A stretch of 48,786 bases of DNA from Nanobdellota archaeon (GTDB taxonomy: Archaea; Nanobdellota; Nanobdellia; Parvarchaeales; Parvarchaeaceae), in assembly GCA_021797085.1 (NCBI GenBank), contig JAKAAG010000005.1, positions 1 to 48,786 on the forward strand, read 5' to 3'. Of the stretch, positions 15,921-26,088 are shown one piece after another. The position numbers and the translations under genes were made by a program. Position 1 is the stretch's first letter. Each line of letters begins with the position of its first letter. Below the pieces are notes generated by a model. That model had not been told where the DNA came from, did no database searches, and saw only the letters and a program-made list of their open reading frames with translations.

Positions 15921-18900
15921 GTTTTCTGTTCTGGCATTTTCACACTAACAACCCTACTTATGCCCTCATCGTTCATGGTAACACCATAGATTACATCTGC
16001 GTTTATAAGCGTAGTTTCGTTGTGCGATATTATTATAAACTGAGAAGATGCTGAGTAAGCTTTAACTAAAGCCGAGAAATTACCGGCATTTATTGCATCC
16101 AAAGCCGCATCAACTTCGTCTAAAACATAGAAAACTGCATCTGTGTATTTTGACAACGCCATTATCAATGAAATAGCCAGAACGGAAAGTTCTCCGCCGC
16201 TCAATCCTCTTATGTTCCTGACTCTTTTGTTGGGGAGCTCTACGGATATATCCAATCCTGATGAAAATACGTTGTTTGGATCTTCTGGCACAAGTTCTGC
16301 CTTTCCTTTTGTTATTGAATTGAAAACCTTCGTGAAAATAGAATTTATGTCGGATAAAGTCTTCATGAAAGACTCAAGTTTCTTTTGTTCTATTTCTGAT
16401 ATCACAGATAATATCCTGTTTCTCTCGTCGTTTAATTTCTCAAGTTTAACATTAAATTCCTCGTACTGCTGCTGAGTCTCCATGAAAGTCTTAAGTGCAA
16501 GTTCATTTATCGGACCGAATGAATTTATCTTTGAATTAAGGGAATTAATTTCCCTATTTATTTTCTCAAGCGTTTCTCCCTCTTCTACCTTCACACCTTC
16601 TATCTTGTATTTTTTGTATTCTTCTTCTGCCGTTTCAAATTTTACCCTAGATGCTGCTTCCTTAACCTTCAAAGCATTTATTTCTTCTGCAACTTTCTGA
16701 GAATTGCCATATATTGCTTCTCTTTGCTTCTGCAGGCTATTGAGCTCATTCAAAAGCTCACTTCTTCTTTTCCTAAGCATGCTTAGGTTATTCGACTTGT
16801 TTGAAAGCTCTTTTCTGGCTTTATCGTAGTTTTCCTGGGTATCTTTTATTGCATTTTCAACATCTTCTATTTCCTTTTCAAATCTTTCTCTTTCTTTGTT
16901 AAGCTGAGAAAACCTCCTTTCTAAGTTACTTATCTCAGACATTAAAACGGCTGAAAGCTTGTTTCCAGAAGTGGCTACTTTTACCTGTAAATCATTAACT
17001 TCTCTTTCAAGAGCTTCTATCTCTTTTTTATGGTCCACTATATCGGGTTTGTTCTTATCCAATTCCTCTAGCTTTGATTTCAAATTCAAATTCTCATTCT
17101 CAAGCGACTGTATACTTTCTGATATCTCCGATTCCGTACCGGTGAACTTTGATTTTTCCTGCATAATCTTAGCTATTTTGCCTTTTGTTTCATCTAAATT
17201 TTTTTGTCTTACTTTTATCTCAGTCATAATCGAATTCAAAGTTGATTCCTTTTCTATTATTTCCTCGTCATACTCCTCTTTAAGTTTTGAATGCTCGCTT
17301 ATCTCTGCATTTATTTCGGCAATCTTTTTGTTAACATTAAGTATGTTAGGCATGTCAAAATGCCCTCCCGAAACTGTCCCAGTTTTTTCAAATACGGTGC
17401 CATCTTGTAAAACCATTCTGTACTGATGCATAAGCCCCTTAGCAGAATCAAAATCCTTTACCAAAACCGTATCACCAAAGACAAATTTCATTGCCGGTGC
17501 AAGTTTTTCATCGAAATTCACAAGGTTTATTATGTAGTCTATTATCCGCTGATCATTTAACTTGTCGAAGCCATAGCCACTTTTCACAGTTGTTAAAGGT
17601 ATGAAAGTATAGAAGCCAAGCTTTTCATTTTTAAGCTTCTCTATGCACTGCCTTGCAGTTTCCTCATTTTCAACAATTATGAAATCCCCCCTTCTGCCTA
17701 TTGATCTTAAAACCGGAGTGGAGTATTCCTCGTTTTTCAGCGAAAAAAGCTCCGATACTAAACCGTATATTCCATTTATATCCTTCTTTAGTCTGTTGAC
17801 CACTTCCACTGCTCTGTTCTGAGAAGATAAAGAATTCCTTTGATTAAGCAGGTTCTCTCTCAACAAATATATTGAATCGGCTTCCCGTTTAGCCTGGATC
17901 TTCAACTTGTCAATTTCCGGTTTTAATGAAGAAAAAGACAAAGTCATCCCCTTTATCGTTTTTTCGAGGTCATTTCTGCTGGCTTCCAAGCCAGTTAGCT
18001 CCTCTTGAAGCTCTGCAATTCTGGGATAGTTTGCCAAAGCAATCTTCAACTCATATATCTTTTTGTCTATATCGTATATTCTTTTTTCAAGCGATTCCTT
18101 TGTTTTAAGGTAATTCTGCGTCTTGGATTCACTTTCTACTAGGGAAAGCTTTCTGGAATTTAAAGTAGTTATCTTCTCTTCAAGTTTCTTCTTTTCTTCC
18201 TCTTCCTCTTTTATTTGCTTTTTTAGTTCTTCCTGTGACTTTGAAAGCTCTTCTATTGACAAAATAATATTATTAAGCTGTTCATTGTCGTTTTTAAGCA
18301 CGGCATTCAGTCTTGCAAGCTCTGAATCAAATTCCTTGGCTTTGTTTTCTGCTTCTAGTATCTCCTTTTCCCCTTCCGCTTCTGCCTTTGTATTTATGCT
18401 CTCAACTTCCTCGTTTATCTTTTTTACTTTTTCATTCAATTTTGATATCTCTTCTGATAGTTCCTCATTTCCCTTCTCTGCTTCCTTAAGTTTTTCAAGT
18501 ATTGCCTGTAATTCAGAATCTGCAGCGTCTCTTTTAATCGTTGATTGCTTTGAAAGAAGGGAAGCGTATCTTCCTTTAAGTTCCTGGAATTCAACTGCTC
18601 TTGTCTTTTCTTTTTCCAGTTGCGCCATCAACTTCTGTTTTTCATTTAATACCGTTTGTATTTTTGATATGTTGTCTTCTACTTTCTTCATCTCGTTCAT
18701 TGCCTTGCTTTTTTTGTCTTCAAATACACTTATTCCCGAGATGTCATTTATAAGACTTAACCTATCTTCATTGGAGGTGCCTACAACCTCTAGTATTCTT
18801 CCCTGAGGGATTATATTGAACCCATCCTGCCTGAATTTTACCAGCGCAAGAACATTTAGTACCTCTTCTCTTGTAGAGGCTTTTCCATTTATCCTGTAAA

Positions 18901-19237
18901 TGCTCTTTCCGTTCTTATCGACCTTTCTGCTAATTGATACCTCGTTTTCCTCTATTCCATGAAACTCCTTCTTTGAATTATCAAGAATGACATTGACTTT
19001 TGCATGCTCTGCCTGCCTTCCGCTCTTTCCTCCATTAAATATAAGATCTGTAAGCAGATCAGAGCGCATCTCCTTCTTTGACGAACCGCCAAAAACGAAA
19101 AGAAGTGCGTCGATTATGTTGCTTTTTCCGGAACCATTAGCACCGGCAATAGCATTAAAACCATTTACAAAATCGAACTTGATGTGCCCAGCGAAGGATT
19201 TGAAATTATCAAGTTCTACTTGTTTTATATAAGTCAT
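15914..19237 (-). CDS. smc: Chromosome segregation protein SMC
   Basis: AGANGSGKSNIIDALLFVFG Walker A, coiled coils, hinge region, LSGGELSVLAISLIMAL signature, FYVLDEVDAALD Walker B; ATG at 19237. Confidence 0.96.
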   Translation of the reverse strand: MTYIKQVELDNFKSFAGHIKFDFVNGFNAIAGANGSGKSNIIDALLFVFGGSSKKEMRSDLLTDLIFNGGKSGRQAEHAKVNVILDNSKKEFHGIEENEVSISRKVDKNGKSIYRINGKASTREEVLNVLALVKFRQDGFNIIPQGRILEVVGTSNEDRLSLINDISGISVFEDKKSKAMNEMKKVEDNISKIQTVLNEKQKLMAQLEKEKTRAVEFQELKGRYASLLSKQSTIKRDAADSELQAILEKLKEAEKGNEELSEEISKLNEKVKKINEEVESINTKAEAEGEKEILEAENKAKEFDSELARLNAVLKNDNEQLNNIILSIEELSKSQEELKKQIKEEEEEKKKLEEKITTLNSRKLSLVESESKTQNYLKTKESLEKRIYDIDKKIYELKIALANYPRIAELQEELTGLEASRNDLEKTIKGMTLSFSSLKPEIDKLKIQAKREADSIYLLRENLLNQRNSLSSQNRAVEVVNRLKKDINGIYGLVSELFSLKNEEYSTPVLRSIGRRGDFIIVENEETARQCIEKLKNEKLGFYTFIPLTTVKSGYGFDKLNDQRIIDYIINLVNFDEKLAPAMKFVFGDTVLVKDFDSAKGLMHQYRMVLQDGTVFEKTGTVSGGHFDMPNILNVNKKIAEINAEISEHSKLKEEYDEEIIEKESTLNSIMTEIKVRQKNLDETKGKIAKIMQEKSKFTGTESEISESIQSLENENLNLKSKLEELDKNKPDIVDHKKEIEALEREVNDLQVKVATSGNKLSAVLMSEISNLERRFSQLNKERERFEKEIEDVENAIKDTQENYDKARKELSNKSNNLSMLRKRRSELLNELNSLQKQREAIYGNSQKVAEEINALKVKEAASRVKFETAEEEYKKYKIEGVKVEEGETLEKINREINSLNSKINSFGPINELALKTFMETQQQYEEFNVKLEKLNDERNRILSVISEIEQKKLESFMKTLSDINSIFTKVFNSITKGKAELVPEDPNNVFSSGLDISVELPNKRVRNIRGLSGGELSVLAISLIMALSKYTDAVFYVLDEVDAALDAINAGNFSALVKAYSASSQFIIISHNETTLINADVIYGVTMNDEGISRVVSVKMPEQKTQ

Positions 19238-19298
19238 ATTCAACTATCTAAAAAAATTTTTAATATTAAATGCTAACTATTTCTCTATGCCGGCAAAA

Positions 19299-20096
19299 TC
19301 AGTCTACTACGTGTGAGGACACCAGTTTTTTGATCTTTTCTGGCAAGTACTTACCCTTTATGTGAAGCACTACTTCATTGCTTGGGTGAGTCTCATTTTC
19401 ATTTTCTGTAAATATAAATATCTCATTTCCATCAACTATAACAAATCTGCCTATATCTAGATCTGTTTTGTTCAGCTTTCCAAACTGCTTTATCTCGTTC
19501 AACAGTGCTTCATTAACATCCTTTACGGGTGCATAAACATGAACAGTAACATTGTTTGCTTTGGCCTTTTTAAGGGCCCTCCCTAGTGCGCTTATTTTCT
19601 TTTCCAATGATTGCTCGGTTGTAATTAGTACTATCTCCCCTTTGGCCGCACCTATGCTTTTCTTTATCCTGAAATATATGTTGTCCAATCCTTGGTAAGA
19701 ATTCGCAACCTTCCCTTCGTCTACATACTTTATCCCCTTATTGTAAAGGTTTTGAAGGTCGTTCAGCATTGTACTGTCCTTTAATTTGCTTAGCTTATCT
19801 AGTTTTTGATCCAGTGATTCTTTTGCTTTTTCCTCAAGCTTTTCTATCAGTTCCTGCGGAGGAATTGCCCTATAACTTATCGGCTTGCTTAAATCCCTTA
19901 CTATAAAACCGCCATTTTCCAAGGAAACCAGTATATCATAAGCCCTTGATTTTGGTATGTTAGCTATCTCGCTCAGTTTACCGGATGTTGACTTACCTTG
20001 TGAAAGAAGGGCAAGCCATACCTTTGCCTCGTATAGATTTAATCCGAACATCCTCCTTATTTTAGCTATATAATCTTCACTGAAAGACAATGCCAT
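19299..20096 (-). CDS. TrmB-family transcriptional regulator
   Basis: GLNLYEAKVWLALLSQGKSTSGKLSEIANIPKSRAYDILVSLENGGFI wHTH plus effector domain. Confidence 0.85.
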   Translation of the reverse strand: MALSFSEDYIAKIRRMFGLNLYEAKVWLALLSQGKSTSGKLSEIANIPKSRAYDILVSLENGGFIVRDLSKPISYRAIPPQELIEKLEEKAKESLDQKLDKLSKLKDSTMLNDLQNLYNKGIKYVDEGKVANSYQGLDNIYFRIKKSIGAAKGEIVLITTEQSLEKKISALGRALKKAKANNVTVHVYAPVKDVNEALLNEIKQFGKLNKTDLDIGRFVIVDGNEIFIFTENENETHPSNEVVLHIKGKYLPEKIKKLVSSHVVD

Positions 20097-20194
20097 AATC
20101 GATCACCTACACAATACTTAGCAATAAACAAGTATATAAATCTTTCTTTTTCACCAAAAATAAAAGTAAAAAATAAAAAAATTTAAAGTAATCC

Positions 20195-20455
20195 TTATAC
20201 TTTTACCCTAAATACCCACATCGAGAAGGAGAATACAATTATTCCAAGTATCACTTCGAATAATGGGTATATATAAGCCGATGGAGCTGTTGTAACGGTC
20301 TTATAGAAATATCCGCTAAGAACCGCTGACGAAAGGATAGATGCCAAACCAAGAACTATTAGGACCAATCCAAATGCGAACAGAATCAATCCTATAGCTG
20401 CATCTACCGCTCTTTTCTCCTCGTCGACAAATTTTAAACTGTCTTTTGCTTTCAT
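20195..20455 (-). CDS. Small integral membrane protein
   Basis: 86 aa, two hydrophobic segments, ATG start, AT-rich upstream region. Confidence 0.55.
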   Translation of the reverse strand: MKAKDSLKFVDEEKRAVDAAIGLILFAFGLVLIVLGLASILSSAVLSGYFYKTVTTAPSAYIYPLFEVILGIIVFSFSMWVFRVKV

Positions 20456-20549
20456 AATACGTTTAAGTTTTTGTCATTTAAAAGCTTTTTTTAATAAAAA
20501 TTTAGAGAATATTACTTAACAATAAATACTTTAAAAGCGTAATAAAGAT

Positions 20550-21092
20550 ATGGAAGAGGAAAAATGCATATTCTGCATGATTGCAAGCAAAAAAGTGCCT
20601 GCCAAAGAAGTTTATGAAGACCCTATGGTGATAGGGATTTTAGACATTAATCCTGCTTCAAAAGGCCATGTAATAATGATACCAAAAAAGCACTATAACA
20701 ATATATATGAGATGCCGCAAGAGGAGTTTTTACAGTACATGAGCGTCGCAAGGGCCGTTGGCTACGCGATATTACTGTCACTTGCCCCAAATAACGTTGA
20801 AATGCTTTACACAAAGGAGCTTACAAAGGGTAATGTAACCCCCCATGCTCTTATACACTTAATACCAAGATACAATGACGACACCATAAACCACGTTTGG
20901 CAGCCTCAGAAAATGGAGGAAAGCGATTTTATTGCCGTGGAAAACACCATAAAATCGGCAATAGAGAAAGTCAAGTCTGCGGAAGCCCCAAAACCTACTA
21001 AGCAGGCAGCCGAAGAGCAGAAAAAACCTGAGAATGCTGTTAAAGAGAACAAGCCACCGATAAATATCCAAAGAAAAATAGTGGTATTTTAG
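20550..21092 (+). CDS. HIT-family protein with degenerate histidine triad (HALIH)
   Basis: CIFCMIASKKVPAKEVYEDPMVIGILDINPASKGHVIMIPKKHYNNIYEMP...; TPHALIHLIPRYND. Confidence 0.88.
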   Translation: MEEEKCIFCMIASKKVPAKEVYEDPMVIGILDINPASKGHVIMIPKKHYNNIYEMPQEEFLQYMSVARAVGYAILLSLAPNNVEMLYTKELTKGNVTPHALIHLIPRYNDDTINHVWQPQKMEESDFIAVENTIKSAIEKVKSAEAPKPTKQAAEEQKKPENAVKENKPPINIQRKIVVF

Positions 21093-21622
21093 TTTCCTTT
21101 GTATTCTACGGTTTTATCGTCTTCCTTCTTTATTTCTTCCTGTATTGTTTCCTTTATTTCCTTGAATTCTTTTTTATCAACATCAAAATAATCATAGAAT
21201 GAGGGAGTGATTTTTATCACCTTTTTGCCGTCCTCTATAGCAGTTGAAACCAATCCTCTGGACTGCAGCTCCTTGACATGCTGGTATGAGATGCTGCCTC
21301 TCCTTTTAACTAAGTCAGCCTGCTTTATTTTCCCATTTAAAACTATCAAACTTAATGTCATTAAAACCCCTCTGCTCATGTCTGTTCTTAGGTTATCCTG
21401 TACCAAATAAAGAAGGTCGCTTCTCAATCTCATTCGATATAAATTGCCTTCTGTCAATATGTAAAATGCACTTTTTCTTTCAGAGTATGCTTTGTTAAGA
21501 TCATTGACTGCCTTTTTTACCATTATTGGATCGGATTTTGTCCGTTTTACTATCTCTTCTAGGCTGATGCCATCTCCGAAGGAAAAGATAAGCGCTTCAA
21601 CATACTCATTTATTTTTACCAT
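21089..21622 (-). CDS. scpB: Segregation and condensation protein ScpB
   Basis: VEALIFSFGDGISLEEIVKRT, LRTDMSRGVLMTLSLIVLNGKIKQADLVKRRGSISYQHVKELQSRGLV. Confidence 0.85.
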   Translation of the reverse strand: MVKINEYVEALIFSFGDGISLEEIVKRTKSDPIMVKKAVNDLNKAYSERKSAFYILTEGNLYRMRLRSDLLYLVQDNLRTDMSRGVLMTLSLIVLNGKIKQADLVKRRGSISYQHVKELQSRGLVSTAIEDGKKVIKITPSFYDYFDVDKKEFKEIKETIQEEIKKEDDKTVEYKGN

Positions 21623-21667
21623 ATTAAGTATATAATAGATATAATCACATTTATTGATTTTAAAAGT

Positions 21668-22336
21668 TCATTGCCACTTTACCCTGCTCTTTATATATAT
21701 GTCTTGGAAAGGTTCATTTTGTGTGATTTCCACCTTGTTCATATTTGATATAAATAGAAGCGGCAGCAATGTGTAAATTATCTCCTTTCTGTCGTTCTTT
21801 TTCGATACCAATTCGGAGAAAAGAACTATTTCTTTGATGCCAAAGAGCTTTCCCAGCTTTTCAACAAGTAATCTTATCCTATCCTCTATTTTGACTTCCT
21901 TCAGCTTTAGCTCGAAGTTTATCTTCTGCTTTGTGCTGTACCGCATCGCTTCCCTTATTGTGTTTATAAGCTCGGTAAGCGTTATCTTTCTGCTTCTGAA
22001 AATTGGAAGTTTTGATGTGACAGCTATGTCAAAAGGCACGGCCTTTATATACCTCTGCTGGCTTTCTCTTTCCTTTTTCACGTTGAGCTCAAGCATCTCT
22101 TCTACAACGGTATCAGATTTCATTTTCAGAAGTATGGCTGCAGTGTAAACAAATTTTCCTCCAAATCTAAAGTCTATCTGATTTATTTTTGAAATCAAAG
22201 CGGCGAACCTATCTGCTATTTTAATAAGGTCTATGTCCATTGGATCCATGCCTTCGTCCCTTATTATTGTAGTTATAAGGTGTTCCCACCCGAGCTCGTC
22301 ATTCAGTATAAGCTTGTATATCTCTTCGTGATCCAT
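21668..22336 (-). CDS. scpA: Segregation and condensation protein ScpA (kleisin)
   Basis: GWEHLITTIIRDEGMDPMDIDLIKIADRFAALISKINQIDFRFGGKFVYTAAILLKMKSD. Confidence 0.85.
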   Translation of the reverse strand: MDHEEIYKLILNDELGWEHLITTIIRDEGMDPMDIDLIKIADRFAALISKINQIDFRFGGKFVYTAAILLKMKSDTVVEEMLELNVKKERESQQRYIKAVPFDIAVTSKLPIFRSRKITLTELINTIREAMRYSTKQKINFELKLKEVKIEDRIRLLVEKLGKLFGIKEIVLFSELVSKKNDRKEIIYTLLPLLFISNMNKVEITQNEPFQDIYIKSRVKWQ

Positions 22337-22337
22337 C

Positions 22338-24623
22338 TCAACCGAAGTAATTAAGCTCCTTCGCCTTTTCCTTTTTACTGTAAAGTTTCTTTGCCATCTC
22401 CTCGTACTTTTTTGCCTCTTCTGGAGTCAAGCTTGGCCTTACAAGATCAAGAGCTTTTTCAAAGTCTTCTCTAGTTACTTTACTTGCAGAAATGCTGCTT
22501 CTCAGTGCATTCATACCTGCTTCCTTTGCAAGCCTTTCTATGTCTGAGCCGACGTAGCCTTCTGTTTTTTTGACAAGGAATTCGATTAGCTCATCTTTAT
22601 CGCCTTCTATCGGCATTTTATTTAAGTATACCTTAAGTATTTCTCTTCTGCCATTCTCATCAGGTGGCGGAACAAATACTATGTTGTCAAACCTTCCTGT
22701 CCTTAGTATTGCTGGATCGACTTTATCAACTCTGTTTGTAGCGCCTATAACGATTACATTCTTAAGTGGCTCTATGCCATCTAATTCCGTAAGCAATTGG
22801 TTCACAACCTGCTCGGTTGCATTGTTACCTTCGTAGTTAGACCGTGATGAAGCTATACTATCCAGCTCATCTATAAAGATTATAGAAGGCGAGACCTGCC
22901 TTGCCTTGTCGAATATCTCCCTTATCCTTTTCTCGCTTTCACCCACATATTTATTGTATATTTCCGGCCCTTTGATTGCAATGAAATTTGATTCAGTTTC
23001 ATGTGCTACTGCTCTTGCAAGCAGTGTCTTTCCAGTACCAGGTGGGCCGTAAAGAAGTATTCCTTTTGGAGGAGTTATACCTATCTTCCTAAATGAATCC
23101 GGATGCTTTAATGGCCATTCTATTGCTTCTTTAAGTTGAGCTTTTACCTGGTCCAAACCACCAACATCTTCCCACCCTACACTTGGCCTTTCAACTAAAA
23201 CTTCACGCATAGCACTTGGCCTTACAAATCTTAACGCTTCTCTGAAATCATCCATTGTCACTATCAGTTTTTCAAGAACGGTTTTTGGGATGTTTTCTCC
23301 CTCTTTAACGTTCAATTCATTTATGTTTCTCCTTATAACATTCATAGCGGCTTCCTTTATCAGTGATTCTATGTCTGCACCCACAAAGCCATGCGTTATC
23401 TTTGATATATAACCCAAATCAACATTTTTGTCCAAAGGCATGTTTCTGGTGTGTATATTCAAGATTTCCAGCCTTCCTTTTTCATTTGGAACGCCGAACA
23501 TTATTTCCCTGTCAAACCTTCCAGGCCTACGCAATGCAGGGTCTATTGCATTTGGTCTGTTTGTAGCGGCTATTACAATTACCTTTCCTCTGCTCTTCAA
23601 ACCGTCCATTAATGTAAGAAGCTGTGAAACAACCCTGTGTTCCACTTCCCCTATACTTTCTTCTCTCTTAGTGGCTATTGCATCTATTTCATCTATGAAT
23701 ATTATTGAAGGTGCGTTCTTTTCGGCTTCATCGAATATCTCTCTTAATTTCTTTTCAGCATCACCAACCCACTTGCTCATAACTTCTGGGCCATTTATTG
23801 TTATAAAGTGGGCATCACTTTCATCTGCCACTGCTCTTGCAAGCAGTGTCTTTCCAGTACCAGGTGGGCCATAAAGCAAAACGCCTCTTGGAGGGGTTAT
23901 CCCCAAACGCATAAATATCTCCGGGTGCTTTAATGGCATCTCAACCATTTCCCTTATCTTTGAAACTTCATCCGATAATCCGCCGACGTCTTCATAACTG
24001 ACGTGTTTTACCCTAGATTCTTCAGAAAGCTTAACCGGCTCAGGAGATATGTTTATATCTGTGTTTTCTGTTATTACCACAAATCCTTTAGGTGAAGTTG
24101 AAGTGACCAGAAAACGAAGCTCCGAGAAACCGAACTGAAAAGATGGAAAAGCCGTGTTCTCAAATATGCTCATTATGTCATCACCGAAAAATGAAGCAAA
24201 TGAACTCCTTCCGCCGCTGCCCAAGGTTATAATGTCTCCCTTTGATATTGCCCTGTCTAAAAGCAGCCTTCCGATTACATTTTCCGCTCCGCGTATTGCT
24301 ATTGTAGAAAGTGGAGAAAGATTGACTACATCGGCTTCGTAAACCTCTGCCTTTCTAACTATTACATTTTCCCCTATTGCTGCCTTTGCATTCTTTCTTG
24401 TGGTACCGTCCATTCTTATTATATTCAAACCCAGGTCACCAGGATGTGCCCTATCGACCTTTGCAACTGTTTTTCTGTTACCTTCTATTTCAACGAAATC
24501 TCCGGGCCTTACTCCAATCTGTTTCATCCATGCAGTTCCTATCCTTACAGAATTCTGCCCTATATCATCCTGCTGTGCTTCTGCAACCTTTAGACTTATT
24601 TCTATTTTGTCATTATCTTCCAT
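22338..24623 (-). CDS. cdc48: AAA ATPase CDC48/VAT
   Basis: N-domain plus two AAA modules ([52 protein letters not shown]). Confidence 0.97.
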   Translation of the reverse strand: MEDNDKIEISLKVAEAQQDDIGQNSVRIGTAWMKQIGVRPGDFVEIEGNRKTVAKVDRAHPGDLGLNIIRMDGTTRKNAKAAIGENVIVRKAEVYEADVVNLSPLSTIAIRGAENVIGRLLLDRAISKGDIITLGSGGRSSFASFFGDDIMSIFENTAFPSFQFGFSELRFLVTSTSPKGFVVITENTDINISPEPVKLSEESRVKHVSYEDVGGLSDEVSKIREMVEMPLKHPEIFMRLGITPPRGVLLYGPPGTGKTLLARAVADESDAHFITINGPEVMSKWVGDAEKKLREIFDEAEKNAPSIIFIDEIDAIATKREESIGEVEHRVVSQLLTLMDGLKSRGKVIVIAATNRPNAIDPALRRPGRFDREIMFGVPNEKGRLEILNIHTRNMPLDKNVDLGYISKITHGFVGADIESLIKEAAMNVIRRNINELNVKEGENIPKTVLEKLIVTMDDFREALRFVRPSAMREVLVERPSVGWEDVGGLDQVKAQLKEAIEWPLKHPDSFRKIGITPPKGILLYGPPGTGKTLLARAVAHETESNFIAIKGPEIYNKYVGESEKRIREIFDKARQVSPSIIFIDELDSIASSRSNYEGNNATEQVVNQLLTELDGIEPLKNVIVIGATNRVDKVDPAILRTGRFDNIVFVPPPDENGRREILKVYLNKMPIEGDKDELIEFLVKKTEGYVGSDIERLAKEAGMNALRSSISASKVTREDFEKALDLVRPSLTPEEAKKYEEMAKKLYSKKEKAKELNYFG

Positions 24624-24627
24624 TTTA

Positions 24628-25131
24628 TTAACCTCCTAATATGAATACCCGCTTTTTCAAGTATTCAACATTCCATTTCTTTATGAAATTCTCTGCCTCC
24701 TTCTCATGTGTAGAAGGTACGAAAATAGCGCTTTTTGTTAGTCTCCCTCCCCCTAACGTCTGCAATAAACCTTCCTTGCCTCTTCTTCCAAGCAGTGCAT
24801 AGTTAAAAAGCATCTTTCTGCTCTGCTCTAATTTTGTAAGATCATAAAATATTTCAGTTATCTCGCTGAAACCAAGCTTATTAAAGAATGGCTCATTATC
24901 AAAAACGCTCACTGCATCCATAAATTGCGAAAACATCTTTTTTTGCATCATGTCCACCATGTCCAAAAATTCTACGTTCTTTCCGAAAACTTTCTCTATT
25001 TTTTCTTCATTGTCCTTGCTGTCCTCTTTTAAAATAACATAAAGTTTGTTATCCATCTTTATTGCATCGAATAGGCATTCAATTACATCATCAGGAACAG
25101 AGTCTATTTCCATATGTTTACGATAAACCAT
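24628..25131 (-). CDS. Hypothetical protein, first gene of the cdc48 operon
   Basis: 167 aa; 4 nt upstream of cdc48; no family recognised. Confidence 0.6.
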   Translation of the reverse strand: MVYRKHMEIDSVPDDVIECLFDAIKMDNKLYVILKEDSKDNEEKIEKVFGKNVEFLDMVDMMQKKMFSQFMDAVSVFDNEPFFNKLGFSEITEIFYDLTKLEQSRKMLFNYALLGRRGKEGLLQTLGGGRLTKSAIFVPSTHEKEAENFIKKWNVEYLKKRVFILGG

Positions 25132-25276
25132 ATGAATGAACTAATATAAATATCTTTCGCTTTTACCTTGCTTTAAAAAGCTTTCTTTTTTCAATAATCA
25201 AATAAAATCAAAAGCAAGTGATTCATTTTTAACTAAAAACAGTAAAGCTTAAAAATAGAAAAAAACGTAAAATGCT

Positions 25277-25510
25277 ATGGTAGTTGCAACAGATGCAGGC
25301 GCTTTATATGCAATAGCCGCAGCAATAGCAATAGCAGGTGGTTTAATAGGTACCGGAATGGCACAGCAAGGAATAGGTGCAGCCGGTATGGGAATAATCG
25401 CTGAAAAGCCGGAGAAATTCGGACAGGTGCTTTTCTTCTTCGTAATCCCTGAAACACTGTGGATAATAGGTTTCGTGCTGGGATTAATATTGCTATTACA
25501 GATACTGTGA
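25277..25510 (+). CDS. atpK: A/V-type ATP synthase subunit K (rotor c subunit)
   Basis: 77-aa hairpin: AIAIAGGLIGTGMAQQGIGAAGMGIIAEKPEKFGQVLFFFVIPETLWIIGFVLGLILL. Confidence 0.93.
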   Translation: MVVATDAGALYAIAAAIAIAGGLIGTGMAQQGIGAAGMGIIAEKPEKFGQVLFFFVIPETLWIIGFVLGLILLLQIL

Positions 25511-25526
25511 GGCATAGCATCATTAT

Positions 25527-26087
25527 ATGAGTCTGGAGAAAATAGCGGAACACATAGAGAAAGAGACAGATACTAAAGTCAAAAAAATGATTATAGAAGC
25601 ACAGCTTAAGGCAAACCAATCGACAAATGAAACGGATAAAAAAGTCGAGGAGATTCTGAAGGAAGCAAAAGACAAAACAAAAGCCATTGTAGCCGAAAAA
25701 GAAGAGATCGAAAAAGCGAAGATAAACGTTGAAAAGACCCAGATTATAAAAAAGGCAGTAAGCAACGCTTTCAAAGAAAGCATGAACAATCTTTATTTTT
25801 CAGAGGCAAAATTCAGCAAAACTGCGGAATACGAAAAACTGATGAATATACTGATAAAAGAGGCTAAAAAAAGAATTGGAGAAGACGCAATACTTTTTAT
25901 GAACAAAGAAGACCTCCAGACTTTTGGTAAAAAGGAAAAAAATGCCAAGCCAACGAAAAAAAAGATGTTTGGGGTTTATGCAGAAAGCCCTGATGGCAAG
26001 TTCTCCATTGATTTGTCTTTGGATAAAGTTATACAGTCTCTAGAAGAAAAGATTGCAAAAAGAGTAATTGAAAAGTTGGAGAAATAA
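25527..26087 (+). CDS. atpE: A/V-type ATP synthase subunit E
   Basis: Coiled-coil stalk protein, operon position K-E-C. Confidence 0.8.
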   Translation: MSLEKIAEHIEKETDTKVKKMIIEAQLKANQSTNETDKKVEEILKEAKDKTKAIVAEKEEIEKAKINVEKTQIIKKAVSNAFKESMNNLYFSEAKFSKTAEYEKLMNILIKEAKKRIGEDAILFMNKEDLQTFGKKEKNAKPTKKKMFGVYAESPDGKFSIDLSLDKVIQSLEEKIAKRVIEKLEK

Positions 26088-26088
26088 A

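Noticed and set aside
15914-19243. Plus-strand Ser/Phe-rich ORFs (e.g. 16959-17426, 18123-18806) opposite smc
   Set aside because: Antisense shadows of a Lys/Glu-rich coiled coil; no independent protein signature.
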